DNA of 64,000 bases from Rhodospirillaceae bacterium (GTDB taxonomy: Bacteria; Pseudomonadota; Alphaproteobacteria; DSM-16000; Inquilinaceae): positions 3,521,001-3,585,000 of the forward strand of contig JACKIH010000003.1 of the NCBI GenBank assembly GCA_020638575.1, given 5' to 3'. Positions 8,298-17,710 of this stretch are shown here, piece by piece. Both the position numbers and the translations under genes were made by a program. Numbering within the stretch: the first letter of the stretch is position 1; each line of letters opens with the position of its first letter. The notes beneath the pieces are model-generated. The model was given only the letters and a program-made list of their open reading frames with translations. It was not told the DNA's origin and searched no databases.

Positions 8298-8566
8298 CTT
8301 GGTCGCTCCAGTTGGTGGCGGCCGCCGCAGGGGCTGCGCCGAAGGTGTCATGACAGCTTCGGGCGGAAGACCCGTTGCCGACCTCCGCATGCTGGGGCCG
8401 CCGTGCCACCGGTGGAATTGCTGCTTGCCTATGATTTCGATGCCCGCTGGGAATGATCGGCGGCACGCGGGCGCATATCAGCGGCGAAGTTTCGACTGTG
8501 GAAATGTCGATCTTGAGCTATTTTGATGTTGGCTGGATTTCGGCGGTCTGGCGGGCAGGTACACCC

Positions 8567-9445
8567 ATGGAAATGCACCAGATTCGCTATTTCCTCGCGG
8601 TGGCCGAAACGCTCAACTTCACCCGCGCCGCCGAGCGCTGCAACGTCACCCAGCCGGCGCTGACCCGGGCGATCCAGAAGCTGGAGGACGAATTCGGCGG
8701 CCTGCTGTTCCGCCGCGAACGCCAGCTCACCCACCTCACCGACTTGGGCCGGCTGGTGAAGCCGCAGCTCGACCGGATCTGGCAGGACACCGAAGCCACC
8801 AAGTCGACGGCGCGAAACTTCCTGAAGCTGGAAGACGCGCCGCTCAATATCGGGCTGATGTGCACCATCGGGCCGATGCGCGGGATCGGCTTCCTCAACG
8901 ATTTCCGCACCGCGAACCCCGGCATCGAGGTGACCCTGCTGGAAGGCGTGCCGGCCAAGCTGGCCGAGCTGCTGACCGAAGGCGCCATCGACGTGGCGGT
9001 GATGGCGCAGGCCGACGACTTCAGCGACCAGTTCAACGTGCATCCGCTCTACCGCGAGCACTTCACCATCGCCTTTCCGCCCGGCCACCGCTTCGCCGCG
9101 GCCAACGCCGTGCAGTACCGCGACATCCACGGCGAAACCTACCTGCGCCGGCTCAACTGCGAATACTGGGACCATCTGCGCAGCATCAGCATGAGCATGG
9201 GCGTGCAAGTGCGCGTGGCCTACCGCAGCGAGCGGGAGGACTGGATCCAGACCATGGTGATGGCCGGCATGGGGATCTGTTTCCTGCCGGAGTTTTCCGT
9301 GCTGCTGCCCGGGTTGCAGACGCGCCGCGTGATCGATCCGGAGGTGACCCGCGACGTTTCACTGGTCACCGTACCGGGGCGCCGCTTCTCCCCCGCCGTC
9401 GCCACCTTCGTTCGCGCCATCAAGGCCTACGGCTGGCGAAGCTGA
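8567..9445 (+). CDS. LysR-family transcriptional regulator
   Basis: A 292-residue protein with the family's N-terminal winged helix (residues 4-62; FTRAAERCNVTQPALTRAIQKLE) followed by a periplasmic-binding-like effector domain. Four cysteines lie in the effector half (MCTIG, NCEYW, GICFLP) and HTH (RCNVT), but I cannot assign a redox pair as in OxyR. The ATG at 8567 gives the canonical MEMHQIRYFLAVAE start. It is divergent from the DoxX-like gene, the most likely target. The gap between them (8298-8566) shows no obvious palindrome beyond AT-rich stretches near 8510-8530. Confidence 0.9.
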   Translation: MEMHQIRYFLAVAETLNFTRAAERCNVTQPALTRAIQKLEDEFGGLLFRRERQLTHLTDLGRLVKPQLDRIWQDTEATKSTARNFLKLEDAPLNIGLMCTIGPMRGIGFLNDFRTANPGIEVTLLEGVPAKLAELLTEGAIDVAVMAQADDFSDQFNVHPLYREHFTIAFPPGHRFAAANAVQYRDIHGETYLRRLNCEYWDHLRSISMSMGVQVRVAYRSEREDWIQTMVMAGMGICFLPEFSVLLPGLQTRRVIDPEVTRDVSLVTVPGRRFSPAVATFVRAIKAYGWRS

Positions 9446-9672
9446 AACGGCGCCACTGCGCCGGCCGGCGGGTGCCGCCCGGTGCAGCACGGGCACGAAG
9501 TCACCGCACCCCTGGCGTAGCTCTTCGCACATACACGGGCATGTCGTTCGTTGTCGGGTCGCGTATCCGGGGCCCTGCACCCCGCCCGAACAGCTCCGAA
9601 TACCCTGAAAATGCTCCCGTTCGGTGTCTTTCGTGCTGACACCTGGAGCTGCCGGGCATATTAGACGTCGCC

Positions 9673-11949
9673 ATGTTGTGGGCACATACAGTCGATGGAA
9701 AATCCCAGACAGCATGGGAACCATTGAACGATCACCTGAGGGCCGTGGGCGCCCGTTGTGGGCGGTTCGCCGGCAAATTCGGTGCAGCGGAGTTCGGCGA
9801 GATCGCGGGACGGCTGCACGACCTGGGCAAGGCGAAAGCGGCGTTCCAACGCTACCTTGAGGGCGGCTTGGCCGAGCCCCACGCCGCAGAGGGCGCCAAG
9901 GCGGCCGTCGCGATTTTTGGCGAGGGCCTGGGCCGCATGCTCGCCTTTGCCATCGCCGGGCACCATGCCGGACTGGCCAACGGGGTGATCGACGGCGGCG
10001 GGCTGACCTGCCTGGAAAAGCGGCTGGACCAGGCTGTGGATCTGACCGATGACGCGCGGTCGTTGCAGCTTCCTGCGGTGCGGTCCAAACCGCCGGCGCT
10101 GGTGGGGCCGGACGCCTTCGCCGTTCAGTTCTTCATCCGCATGCTGTTTTCCTGCCTGGTCGATGCTGACCGGCTGGAGACCGAAGCCTTCTACGCCCGG
10201 GTCAAGGGCGACCCGGTGGAGCGCGGCTGGCCCGGCGCGCTGGCCACGCTGAAGGACCGGCTGGACGCGCACCTGGCCACCCTGGGCGGGACGGGTGCCG
10301 TCAACGCCGTGCGGGCGGAGGTGCAGGCCGCCTGCCGGGACGCGGCAAAGCAGAAGACCGGCCTGTTTTCCCTGACCGTGCCCACGGGCGGCGGCAAGAC
10401 CCTGTCGTCGCTGGCCTTCGCGCTGGACCATGCGGTGGAAAACAAGCTCGACCGCGTGGTCTACGTCATCCCCTACACCTCGATCATCGACCAGACGGCC
10501 AAGGTGTTCCGCGACGCGCTGGGCGACACGGAAAACGACATCGTGCTGGAACACCACAGCGCGTTCGACTGGGACGGGCCGGCAAAGGATCGGGAGAAGG
10601 ACGACGAAGGCCAGGACGGCCTGAAGAAACTCCGCCTCGCGGCGGAAAACTGGGACCGACCCATCGTCGTCACCACCGCGGTGCAGTTTTTCGAAAGCCT
10701 GTTCAGCAACCGGCCGTCGCGCTGCCGCAAGCTGCACAACCTGGCGCGGTCGGTGGTGGTGCTGGACGAGGCGCAGACCCTCCCCTTGCCGGTGTTGCGG
10801 CCGTGCCTGGCGGCGTTGACGGAACTGGCACGGGGCTACGGATCGAGCGTGGTGCTGTGCACCGCCACCCAGCCGGCAGTGCGGGCAAAGGACGGGTTCA
10901 CGGCGCCCGAAGCCCTGGAGGAGGTGCGGGAAATCGCGCCCGACCCGCCACGCCTTTACCGCACCTTGAAGCGGGTGCGGGTGGAGCAGGCCGGGGAGGT
11001 GGGGGACGCGGATCTGGTCCAAGCGCTGGCCGGGACCGAGCAGATCCTGATGATCGTCAACAGCCGCACCCATGCCCGCGCCTTGGCGGTGGCTGCCCAA
11101 GGCGCCGAGGCCGAAGGCGTGCGCCTGCTGACAACGGCGCTGACGGCGGCCGACCGTCGCGCAATCCTGGAAGAGATCCGCTGCGATCTGACCGCCAAGC
11201 GCCCGGTGCGGCTGGTCGCGACATCGCTCATCGAAGCCGGGGTGGACATCAGCTTTCCGGTGGTGTGGCGGGCCCTGGCGGGGGTGGACTCCCTGGCCCA
11301 GGCGGCGGGACGCTGCAACCGGGAAAACGAGCTGGGGGCCGACGGCGGCCGCGTGGTGGTGTTTGCGCCGGAGGACGGGCACCCGCCCCCGCTCAATCTG
11401 AAACGCTTTGCAGAGGTGGCGGGGCGGGTCTTGGGCGAGCACCAGGACCCGCTGACGCTGGAGGCGGTGAAGGCCTATTTCGGTGGGGTCTATTGGCGCG
11501 CGCAGGCCGATCAGCTCGATGCGCTGATGGTCGGCGAACCGCACCGCGCCAAACGGGGCGTGCTGCGCGCCATCCACACCGGCAAGGGCGGCCATAGCTA
11601 TCCCTTCGCCGATATCGGTGCAGCCTTCCGGCTGATCGAAGACACCCAGGCGCCGATCATCATTCCGGCCAGCAAGCACCTGCCGCGCAACGCGCCGGCC
11701 GATCTGCTGCGGGCATTGGAGGTCGCCGAACGGCCAGGCGGGCTCGCCCGCAGGCTCCAACCCTATCTGGTCCAGGTCCCGCGCAAGACGCGCACGGATC
11801 TGTGCAACGCCGGCGCGGCCGTGGCGGTGCAGCCGGACAGGTTCGGCGACCAGTTCGTCAAGCTGGTGGACGCCACCCGCTACGACCCCGCGCTGGGTCT
11901 GGATTGGGCCGAGCCGGAGTTGCGCGGCATCGGCCAGGATATCTGTTGA
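9673..11949 (+). CDS. cas3: CRISPR-associated helicase-nuclease Cas3 (type I-C)
   Basis: A 758-residue fused HD nuclease and SF2 helicase, the effector that unwinds and degrades target DNA after Cascade binding. The HD domain shows H49-D50 (RLHDLGK) and H97-H98 (GHHAG). The helicase has Walker A PTGGGKT (237-243), DEAQ (365-368) and motif VI QAAGRCNR (543-550). The opening (WAHT...WEPLNDHL) is typical of I-C Cas3. All key residues seem present. It is the first gene of the cas operon; the 227-nt gap before it (9446-9672) presumably holds the operon promoter, though no clear -35/-10 pair stands out. The stop is 11 nt before cas5. Confidence 0.97.
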   Translation: MLWAHTVDGKSQTAWEPLNDHLRAVGARCGRFAGKFGAAEFGEIAGRLHDLGKAKAAFQRYLEGGLAEPHAAEGAKAAVAIFGEGLGRMLAFAIAGHHAGLANGVIDGGGLTCLEKRLDQAVDLTDDARSLQLPAVRSKPPALVGPDAFAVQFFIRMLFSCLVDADRLETEAFYARVKGDPVERGWPGALATLKDRLDAHLATLGGTGAVNAVRAEVQAACRDAAKQKTGLFSLTVPTGGGKTLSSLAFALDHAVENKLDRVVYVIPYTSIIDQTAKVFRDALGDTENDIVLEHHSAFDWDGPAKDREKDDEGQDGLKKLRLAAENWDRPIVVTTAVQFFESLFSNRPSRCRKLHNLARSVVVLDEAQTLPLPVLRPCLAALTELARGYGSSVVLCTATQPAVRAKDGFTAPEALEEVREIAPDPPRLYRTLKRVRVEQAGEVGDADLVQALAGTEQILMIVNSRTHARALAVAAQGAEAEGVRLLTTALTAADRRAILEEIRCDLTAKRPVRLVATSLIEAGVDISFPVVWRALAGVDSLAQAAGRCNRENELGADGGRVVVFAPEDGHPPPLNLKRFAEVAGRVLGEHQDPLTLEAVKAYFGGVYWRAQADQLDALMVGEPHRAKRGVLRAIHTGKGGHSYPFADIGAAFRLIEDTQAPIIIPASKHLPRNAPADLLRALEVAERPGGLARRLQPYLVQVPRKTRTDLCNAGAAVAVQPDRFGDQFVKLVDATRYDPALGLDWAEPELRGIGQDIC

Positions 11950-11960
11950 AGGGGAGGGAG

Positions 11961-12632
11961 ATGTCCCACGGCATCACGTTAAAGGTCTGGGGGGAGTACG
12001 CCTGCTTCACCCGGCCGGAGATGAAGGTGGAGCGGGTCAGCTACGATGTACTGACGCCGTCGGCCGCCCGCGGCATCCTCGATGCCATCCACTGGAAGCC
12101 CGCCATAAGCTGGGTGGTGGATCGCGTCCACGTGCTGAACCCCATCCGCTTCCAGACCATCCGGCGCAACGAGGTCGGCTCCAAGATCTCCGAACGGGTG
12201 GCCCGCACCGCCATGGCGCGCGGCGACCTGTCCGGTCTGCATCTGGTCGTCGATGAGGACCGCCAACAGCGCGCCACCGTGGCGCTGCGCGACGTCGCCT
12301 ATGTGATCGAAGCCCATTTCGTGCTGACGAAGAAGGCGGAGGCGGACGACACGCCTGCCAAGCACCTGTCCATGGCCCTCCGGCGGGCGGAAAAGGGCCA
12401 GTGCTTCCACCGGCCCTGCCTCGGCGTGCGGGAATTTGCGGCCGATTTCGAGCTGGTCACCGGCCCCATCCCGAAAACCTCGATCCCCGAGGGCGAGCGC
12501 ACCCGCGACCTCGGCTGGATGCTCTACGACATCGACTATGCCGATGGCATGACGGCCAAGTTCTTTCGCGCCCAGATGACCGATGGCGTCATCGACCTGA
12601 CGGGCGTGCGGCCGGAAGGACTGGCGTCATGA
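11961..12632 (+). CDS. cas5c: Type I-C Cas5 (Cas5c/Cas5d), crRNA-processing Cascade subunit
   Basis: A 223-residue RAMP protein opening with the family signature GITLKVWGEYACFTRPEMKVE and continuing with SYDVLTPSAARGILDAIHWKP. In type I-C systems Cas5 replaces Cas6 and cuts the precursor transcript within each repeat, then holds the 5' handle. There is no cas6 in the locus, which agrees. A strong ribosome site, GGGGAGGGAG, lies directly before the ATG at 11961. The TGA stop overlaps the cas8c start (ATGA). Confidence 0.96.
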   Translation: MSHGITLKVWGEYACFTRPEMKVERVSYDVLTPSAARGILDAIHWKPAISWVVDRVHVLNPIRFQTIRRNEVGSKISERVARTAMARGDLSGLHLVVDEDRQQRATVALRDVAYVIEAHFVLTKKAEADDTPAKHLSMALRRAEKGQCFHRPCLGVREFAADFELVTGPIPKTSIPEGERTRDLGWMLYDIDYADGMTAKFFRAQMTDGVIDLTGVRPEGLAS

Positions 12633-14503
12633 CCGTGTTGACGGCGTTGGCCGGCCTCTACGACCGCCTGGCAGAGAAAGGGGAGGTGGCCGCCCCCGGC
12701 TATGCCCCCGCCAAGATTTCCTTCGAACTGGTGCTGTCGCCGGATGGCGAACCGCTGGAGCTGGCGGATATCCGGGACATCTCGGGCAAGAAAGCCCAAC
12801 CCCGCGAACTGGAAGCTCCAGCATTGGAAGGAGCCCGCGCCGCAGGCATCAAGCCCATGTTTTTATGGGACAAGACTGCCTACGCATTGGGCGTCGTCAA
12901 CGTGGCGGGCAAGGGCGCGGCACCTGAACCAGGGCAGGGCAGGCGCACTGCGGACGAGCACGCGGCCTTCGTCCAGGTCCACAAGCAGCTTCTGGCGGGC
13001 ACCGATGATCCCGGCCTGCTGGCTCTGCTGGCGTTCCTCGACCTCTGGCAGCCGGAGATGTTTGCCGCGCGCGGCTTCCCCTTGGACGCGCTGGACCAGA
13101 ACATCGTCTTCCGGCTGAAGGGCGAATACCGCCACCTGCACGATCGCCCGGCGGCCCGCACCATTTGGGGCGCGGCGGATGGCGGCGAGGACCAGGACGG
13201 CATGTGCCTGGTGACGGGGCAAGCCGCACCGCTTGCCCGCCTGCACCCCATGCTGCGCGGCGTGCCGGGGGCGCAATCTTCAGGGGCGTCTCTGGTTTCG
13301 TTCAATCTCTCGGCATTCGAATCCTACGGACACTCGCAAGGGGCCAATGCACCGGTCTCCAAGGCGGCCAGCTTCGCCTACACCACCGCGCTCAACTGGT
13401 TGCTGACCAACCAGACCGCCCGAATGGCCGACACCAGCACGCCGGTGGAGGTGGAGGACCAAACGGCCCCCGGCGGGCGTCGGCGGCTCTACCTGGCCGA
13501 CACCACCGTGGTGTTCTGGGCCGATGCCAGCGGCGTCGGAGAAGCAGCGGCCGCGGCGGCGGAAGACGCCCTGTTCTCCTTCCTCAGCCCGCCCGACGAC
13601 GCATCGGAAGCGCTGAAGATCCGCGCCGTGCTGGAGGATATCCTCCGCGGCCGGCCGCTGCAGGACGCCGATCCCCACCTCGACCGCGCCACTCGCATGT
13701 ATCTGCTGGGCCTCGCCCCCAACGCCGCCCGGCTGGCGGTACGGTTCTGGCTGGTCGACAGCTTCGGCAATCTGGCCCGCCACGCCGCCCAGCATTGGGA
13801 AGACCTGAACATCGACCCGCCCGACCGGCGCGGCCCCCCGCGGCCGAAATGGCTGGTGGAGGAAACCGCACTCCAGGGCAAGTCCGACAACGTGTCTCCG
13901 CGGCTGGGCGGCGAGGTGATGCGCGCCATCCTGACCGGCCAGCCCTACCCCCGCACCTTGCTGTCGGGCGTCGTCCAGCGGGTCCGCGCCGATGGCGAGA
14001 TCAACGGGCGCCGGGCCGCCATCTGCAAGGCCGTCGTCAACCGCGCCCAGCGTTTCAACACCGAACAGGAGGACGTTCCCGTGGCCCTGGACCGCCAAAA
14101 CACCAACCCTGCCTACCGGCTGGGGCGTCTGTTCGCCATGCTGGAAAGCGCCCAGTCCGCAGCACTGCCGGGGCTGAACGCCACCATCAAGGACCGCTAT
14201 TTCGCAGCCGCCTGCGCCACACCGCGCCGCGTGTTCCCGCTGCTCAACAAGAACGCCGTCCACCACCTGGCCCAGTTGCGCAAGACCGACAAGGGCGGGC
14301 TGGCCCACTGGATGGAAACCGAGATCGCGGAGATCTGGGCGGGGCTCAACGACGACCTGCCCAGCGCCTGCCGCCTGGAAGAACAGGGCCGCTTCATCGC
14401 CGGCTACTACCACCAGCGCTACACGAAGAAGAACGCTGCCGGTGAGGCGACGCCGGAGGCGACCGAGAGCGAAACCAGCATCGATTTTGAGGGGGAGAAC
14501 TGA
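12629..14503 (+). CDS. cas8c: Type I-C Cascade large subunit Cas8c (Csd1)
   Basis: A 624-residue protein in the right size range for Csd1. It begins MTVLTALAGLYDRLAEKG and contains the conserved middle part VSFNLSAFESYGHSQGANAPVS and TTALNWLL. It recognises the PAM and opens the target duplex in type I-C Cascade. The ATG at 12629 overlaps the cas5 stop by four bases, so the two are translationally coupled. In some I-C systems an internal start also produces a small Cas11c subunit from the 3' part of this gene; methionines exist there but I cannot point to a decisive internal ribosome site. Confidence 0.95.
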   Translation: MTVLTALAGLYDRLAEKGEVAAPGYAPAKISFELVLSPDGEPLELADIRDISGKKAQPRELEAPALEGARAAGIKPMFLWDKTAYALGVVNVAGKGAAPEPGQGRRTADEHAAFVQVHKQLLAGTDDPGLLALLAFLDLWQPEMFAARGFPLDALDQNIVFRLKGEYRHLHDRPAARTIWGAADGGEDQDGMCLVTGQAAPLARLHPMLRGVPGAQSSGASLVSFNLSAFESYGHSQGANAPVSKAASFAYTTALNWLLTNQTARMADTSTPVEVEDQTAPGGRRRLYLADTTVVFWADASGVGEAAAAAAEDALFSFLSPPDDASEALKIRAVLEDILRGRPLQDADPHLDRATRMYLLGLAPNAARLAVRFWLVDSFGNLARHAAQHWEDLNIDPPDRRGPPRPKWLVEETALQGKSDNVSPRLGGEVMRAILTGQPYPRTLLSGVVQRVRADGEINGRRAAICKAVVNRAQRFNTEQEDVPVALDRQNTNPAYRLGRLFAMLESAQSAALPGLNATIKDRYFAAACATPRRVFPLLNKNAVHHLAQLRKTDKGGLAHWMETEIAEIWAGLNDDLPSACRLEEQGRFIAGYYHQRYTKKNAAGEATPEATESETSIDFEGEN

Positions 14504-14506
14504 CCC

Positions 14507-15409
14507 ATGCCGGCCGTCGGAAACCGCTATGACTTCGTCTATTTCTTCGATGTTGCCAACGGCAACCCCAATGGCGACCCCGATGCTGGCAACCTGCCGC
14601 GCATGGACCCGGAAACCAGCCAGGGTCTGGTGTCGGACGTCGCGCTCAAGCGCAAGATCCGCAATTACGTGGCGGACGCCAGGCCGGGCGTCACGGGCTT
14701 TGAGATCTACATGGCCGAACGCGCCGTGCTGAACCGCCAGCACGCGCGGGCCTATGAAGCCGAAAAGCTGGAACAAACCCCGAAGAAGCTGCCCAAGAAG
14801 GAGGAGGAGGCGCACCGCCTGACCGCCTGGATGTGTGCCAATTTCTTCGACATCCGCACTTTCGGTGCCGTGATGACCACCGAAGTGAACTGCGGCCAGG
14901 TGCGCGGGCCGGTGCAGCTCACCTTCGCCCGCTCGGCCGAACCCATCATGCCCATCGAGGTCTCCATCACCCGGTCGTCGGTCACCAACGAAAAGGACGT
15001 GGACCGGGAACGCACCATGGGCCGCAAGCACATCGTGCCCTACGGCCTCTACCGTGCCCACGGCTTCATCAACGCCAAGCTGGCCGAGCGCACCGGGTTT
15101 TCCGAAGCCGATCTGGATCTCGTCTGGCAGGCGCTGAAGGACATGTTCGAGCTGGACCGCTCGGCCGCCCGCGGGGAAATGGCGGGCCGCAAGCTGATCG
15201 CCTTCCGCCACGACAGTGCCTTAGGCAATGCCCCCGCCCACAAACTGTTCGAGAAAATCCGCGTCGACCGGGTTGACGGCGACGACAGATTGCCCGCCGG
15301 CGCCAAGCGCACCGACAACTGGCCGCCGGCCCGGGCGTTCTCGGACTACGAGATCGTGTTCGACGACGCCGATCTGCCAACCGGCGTGACGGCCTTGGAG
15401 CTGATCTGA
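14507..15409 (+). CDS. cas7c: Type I-C Cascade backbone subunit Cas7c (Csd2)
   Basis: A 300-residue RAMP protein with the Csd2 opening NRYDFVYFFDVANGNPNGDPD and the Cas7 thumb/palm signatures (DIRTFGAVMTTEVNCGQVRGPVQ, split over residues 118-142, and ITRSSVTNEK). Several copies polymerise along the crRNA spacer. The ATG at 14507 is 3 nt after the cas8c stop, with GGGGGAG upstream. The next gene, cas4, begins 3 nt after its stop. Confidence 0.96.
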   Translation: MPAVGNRYDFVYFFDVANGNPNGDPDAGNLPRMDPETSQGLVSDVALKRKIRNYVADARPGVTGFEIYMAERAVLNRQHARAYEAEKLEQTPKKLPKKEEEAHRLTAWMCANFFDIRTFGAVMTTEVNCGQVRGPVQLTFARSAEPIMPIEVSITRSSVTNEKDVDRERTMGRKHIVPYGLYRAHGFINAKLAERTGFSEADLDLVWQALKDMFELDRSAARGEMAGRKLIAFRHDSALGNAPAHKLFEKIRVDRVDGDDRLPAGAKRTDNWPPARAFSDYEIVFDDADLPTGVTALELI

Positions 15410-15412
15410 CCC

Positions 15413-16072
15413 ATGGACAGGGGGGCGGCACCTCTGCAGTCCGGCCAGGGGGAGGAGGACGACCTGATCCCCCTGTCCGCCCTGCAGCATTGGCTGTTCT
15501 GCCCGCGCCAATGTGCGCTGATCCACGTCGAGCAAATGTGGGCGGAAAACCGCTTCACCGCGGAAGGCCGCCTGCTGCACGACCGCGCACACACGCCCAA
15601 GGCCGAACGCCGGCGCGGCGTGCGCACGCTGACGGCGGTGCCCCTCCGCTCCCTCGCCCTGGGGGTTACCGGTGTGGCCGATGTGGTGGAACTGCGCAGC
15701 GGCCGGCCCTATCCGGTGGAATACAAGCGCGGCAAGCCCAAGGCCCACCGGGCGGACGAGGTGCAACTGTGCGCCCAGGCGCTGTGCCTGGAGGAAATGT
15801 TCGGCGTCGCCGTGCCCGAAGGGGCGCTGTTTTACGGCGAACCGCGCCGCCACACGCCGGTGGCGATCGACGACGACCTGAGGGCCTTGACCCGCCAGGT
15901 CGCCGCGGAGGCGCGGGCGGCTCTGGCGGCCGGCCGCACACCCGCCGCCCAGTACGAAAAGCGCAAATGCAGCGCCTGCTCGCTGATCGATGCCTGCCGG
16001 CCGAAGGCGACCGCCACCCCCAATGCCGCGGCCTGGTTGCGCCGCGCCATCGCCGGAGCGACGGAGGAATGA
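15413..16072 (+). CDS. cas4: Cas4 RecB-family nuclease with [4Fe-4S] cluster
   Basis: A 219-residue adaptation protein. It has the four cluster cysteines C30, C186, C189 and C195 (CSACSLIDAC) and the RecB nuclease residues D90 (GVADVVEL) with E103-x-K105 (PVEYKRGK). Cas4 trims new spacer precursors next to the PAM, so newly acquired spacers should carry a consistent PAM. It is a separate gene, not fused to Cas1. The stop overlaps the cas1 start (ATGA). Confidence 0.95.
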   Translation: MDRGAAPLQSGQGEEDDLIPLSALQHWLFCPRQCALIHVEQMWAENRFTAEGRLLHDRAHTPKAERRRGVRTLTAVPLRSLALGVTGVADVVELRSGRPYPVEYKRGKPKAHRADEVQLCAQALCLEEMFGVAVPEGALFYGEPRRHTPVAIDDDLRALTRQVAAEARAALAAGRTPAAQYEKRKCSACSLIDACRPKATATPNAAAWLRRAIAGATEE

Positions 16073-17091
16073 AGCGCCTCCTCAACACCCTTTACGTGAC
16101 CAAGGAAGATGCCTGGCTGCACAAGGACGGCACCAATGTGGTGGTGGATGCCGGCGACGCCGAACTCGGCCGTGCCCCCATCCACATGCTGGGCGCCATC
16201 GTCTGTTTCGGCCGCATCGGTGCCTCGCCGGCGCTGCTGGGCCATTGTGCCGACCACGGCGTGGCGGTGACGTTTCTTACCCCCGAAGGCCGCTTCCTCG
16301 CCCGGATGGAGGGGCCGCACACGGGCAACGTCCTGCTGCGCCGCGCCCAGCATCGTGCCAGCGCCGAACGCGCAGCCGCGCTGCCGGTGGCGCGCGCCGT
16401 GGTGGCCGCCAAGCTCGCCAACCAGCGCCAGGTGCTGCAACGTGCGCTGCGCGACCACGGGGCCGATGGGGAAATCGAGGCGGCGTCGCGCCGCCTCGCC
16501 AACGCCGCGCGCCGCGCCCTGGTGACGGAGGATTTCGACCAGGTGCAAGGATTGGAGGGAGACGGTGCCAATGCCTACTTCTCCGTCTTCCGCCGGCTGA
16601 TCCGCCGCGACGAGCCGGAACTGACCTTTCGCGGCCGCTCCCGCCGTCCGCCGCTCGATGCGCCGAACGCCCTGCTGTCCTTCCTCTATACCCTGCTTGC
16701 CAGCGATTGCCGGGCTGCGGCCGAAACCGTCGGTCTCGACCCCCAGATGGGATTTCTGCACCGCGATCGGCCGGGTCGCGCAGGTCTGGCGTTGGATCTG
16801 ATGGAGGAGTTCCGCGCGCCGATTGCCGACCGGCTGATGCTTACGCTGTTCAATCGTGGCCAGCTCGGCCCCAAGGATTTCCGCTTTGTCGACGGCGGGG
16901 CCGTGCTGCTGGCCGACGACGCGCGCAAGACGGTGCTGGCCGCCTATCAGACGCGAAAGCGCCAGGAAATCCGCCATCCCTTCCTGGGGGAAACGATTCA
17001 TCTGGGGCTCGCCCCGCACATCCAGGCGCAGTTGCTGACGCGCCATCTCCGTGGCGACCTGGATGCCTATCCGGCCTTTGTCTGGAGCTGA
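16069..17091 (+). CDS. cas1: CRISPR adaptation integrase Cas1 (type I-C)
   Basis: A 340-residue integrase. The catalytic residues line up as E163 (LEGDGAN), H231 (GFLHRDRPGR) and D243 (LDLMEEFR), so the protein looks active. With Cas2 it inserts spacers at the leader end. The ATG at 16069 overlaps the cas4 stop. MKRLLNTLYVTKEDAWLHKDG is the usual I-C opening. Confidence 0.97.
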   Translation: MKRLLNTLYVTKEDAWLHKDGTNVVVDAGDAELGRAPIHMLGAIVCFGRIGASPALLGHCADHGVAVTFLTPEGRFLARMEGPHTGNVLLRRAQHRASAERAAALPVARAVVAAKLANQRQVLQRALRDHGADGEIEAASRRLANAARRALVTEDFDQVQGLEGDGANAYFSVFRRLIRRDEPELTFRGRSRRPPLDAPNALLSFLYTLLASDCRAAAETVGLDPQMGFLHRDRPGRAGLALDLMEEFRAPIADRLMLTLFNRGQLGPKDFRFVDGGAVLLADDARKTVLAAYQTRKRQEIRHPFLGETIHLGLAPHIQAQLLTRHLRGDLDAYPAFVWS

Positions 17092-17114
17092 TCCGAAGGG
17101 ACCGGAGATCGACG

Positions 17115-17405
17115 ATGCTGGTGCTGGTGACCTATGATGTGAGCACGGAGGACGCGGCCGGGCGCCGCCGGCTGCGCCGCGTCGCCAGGGCCTGCCTGGA
17201 CCACGGCCAGCGCGTTCAGTTCTCGGTGTTCGAGTGCGAGGTGGATCCGGCGCAATGGGCGGTATTGCGGGCGCGCCTGGTGGGGGAAATCGACCCCGGC
17301 AGCGACAGTCTGCGCTTCTATTTTCTGGGGGCCAATTGGCGCCGCCGGGTGGAGCATGTGGGGGCTAGGCCGGCGACCGACTTCGATGCCCCGCTGATCT
17401 TGTGA
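17115..17405 (+). CDS. cas2: CRISPR adaptation protein Cas2
   Basis: A 96-residue ferredoxin-fold protein with the conserved N-terminal strand LVLVTYDVS (D8) and RVQFSVFECEV. It bridges two Cas1 dimers in the integration complex. The start ATG at 17115 is 23 nt after the cas1 stop with GGAG upstream. It is the last cas gene; the leader follows at once. Confidence 0.96.
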   Translation: MLVLVTYDVSTEDAAGRRRLRRVARACLDHGQRVQFSVFECEVDPAQWAVLRARLVGEIDPGSDSLRFYFLGANWRRRVEHVGARPATDFDAPLIL

Positions 17406-17710
17406 GCACGTCGTCCCGACACCCTGCGCACCACTCCGCCCCGGTGCCTCCGCCCGCTCCGGCATCCCCAAATCCCCGTCCGGTCCGCCATGACCGCACG
17501 GATAGGGTCGGGGTCACGGGCCGCGGACGGCCCCGCGAACCCCAAGCGTCCGGCCCTCTGCCCGCACGTTCGCGGATGGCGGAACCCGTTGAAAAGACGA
17601 GAGATGTCGAAGATAGTCCAAGGGGAGGCCGGTCTGTCTTGCGATCCCCGCCACAGGTTCGCGGAAACCTGCCGGTTTTCCGTTGTTGGACAAGTGTATA
17701 GAGTGTGAAG
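17406..17710 (+). promoter_or_regulatory. CRISPR leader
   Basis: A 305-nt non-coding stretch between the cas2 stop and the first repeat. It is the expected site of the array promoter and Cas1-Cas2 docking, so spacers nearest 17711 should be the youngest. Near its end it holds a short dyad, CAGGTT-CGCGGA-AACCTG (17655-17672), and an AT-richer stretch just before the first repeat. No gene is credible here. Confidence 0.7.

Noticed and set aside
8298..8566. A LysR operator in the doxX/lysR gap
   Set aside because: T-N11-A patterns occur but none has convincing dyad symmetry.
9661..11760. A 699-codon minus-strand frame opposite cas3
   Set aside because: Antisense shadow of cas3, whose motifs are complete on the plus strand.
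12629..14503. A separate small-subunit gene (cas11) inside cas8c
   Set aside because: Internal translation is known in some I-C systems, but no internal start here has a decisive ribosome site, so I did not annotate it.
15413..17091. A cas4-cas1 fusion
   Set aside because: The genes overlap by four bases (ATGA) but are in different frames with a clear cas4 stop.
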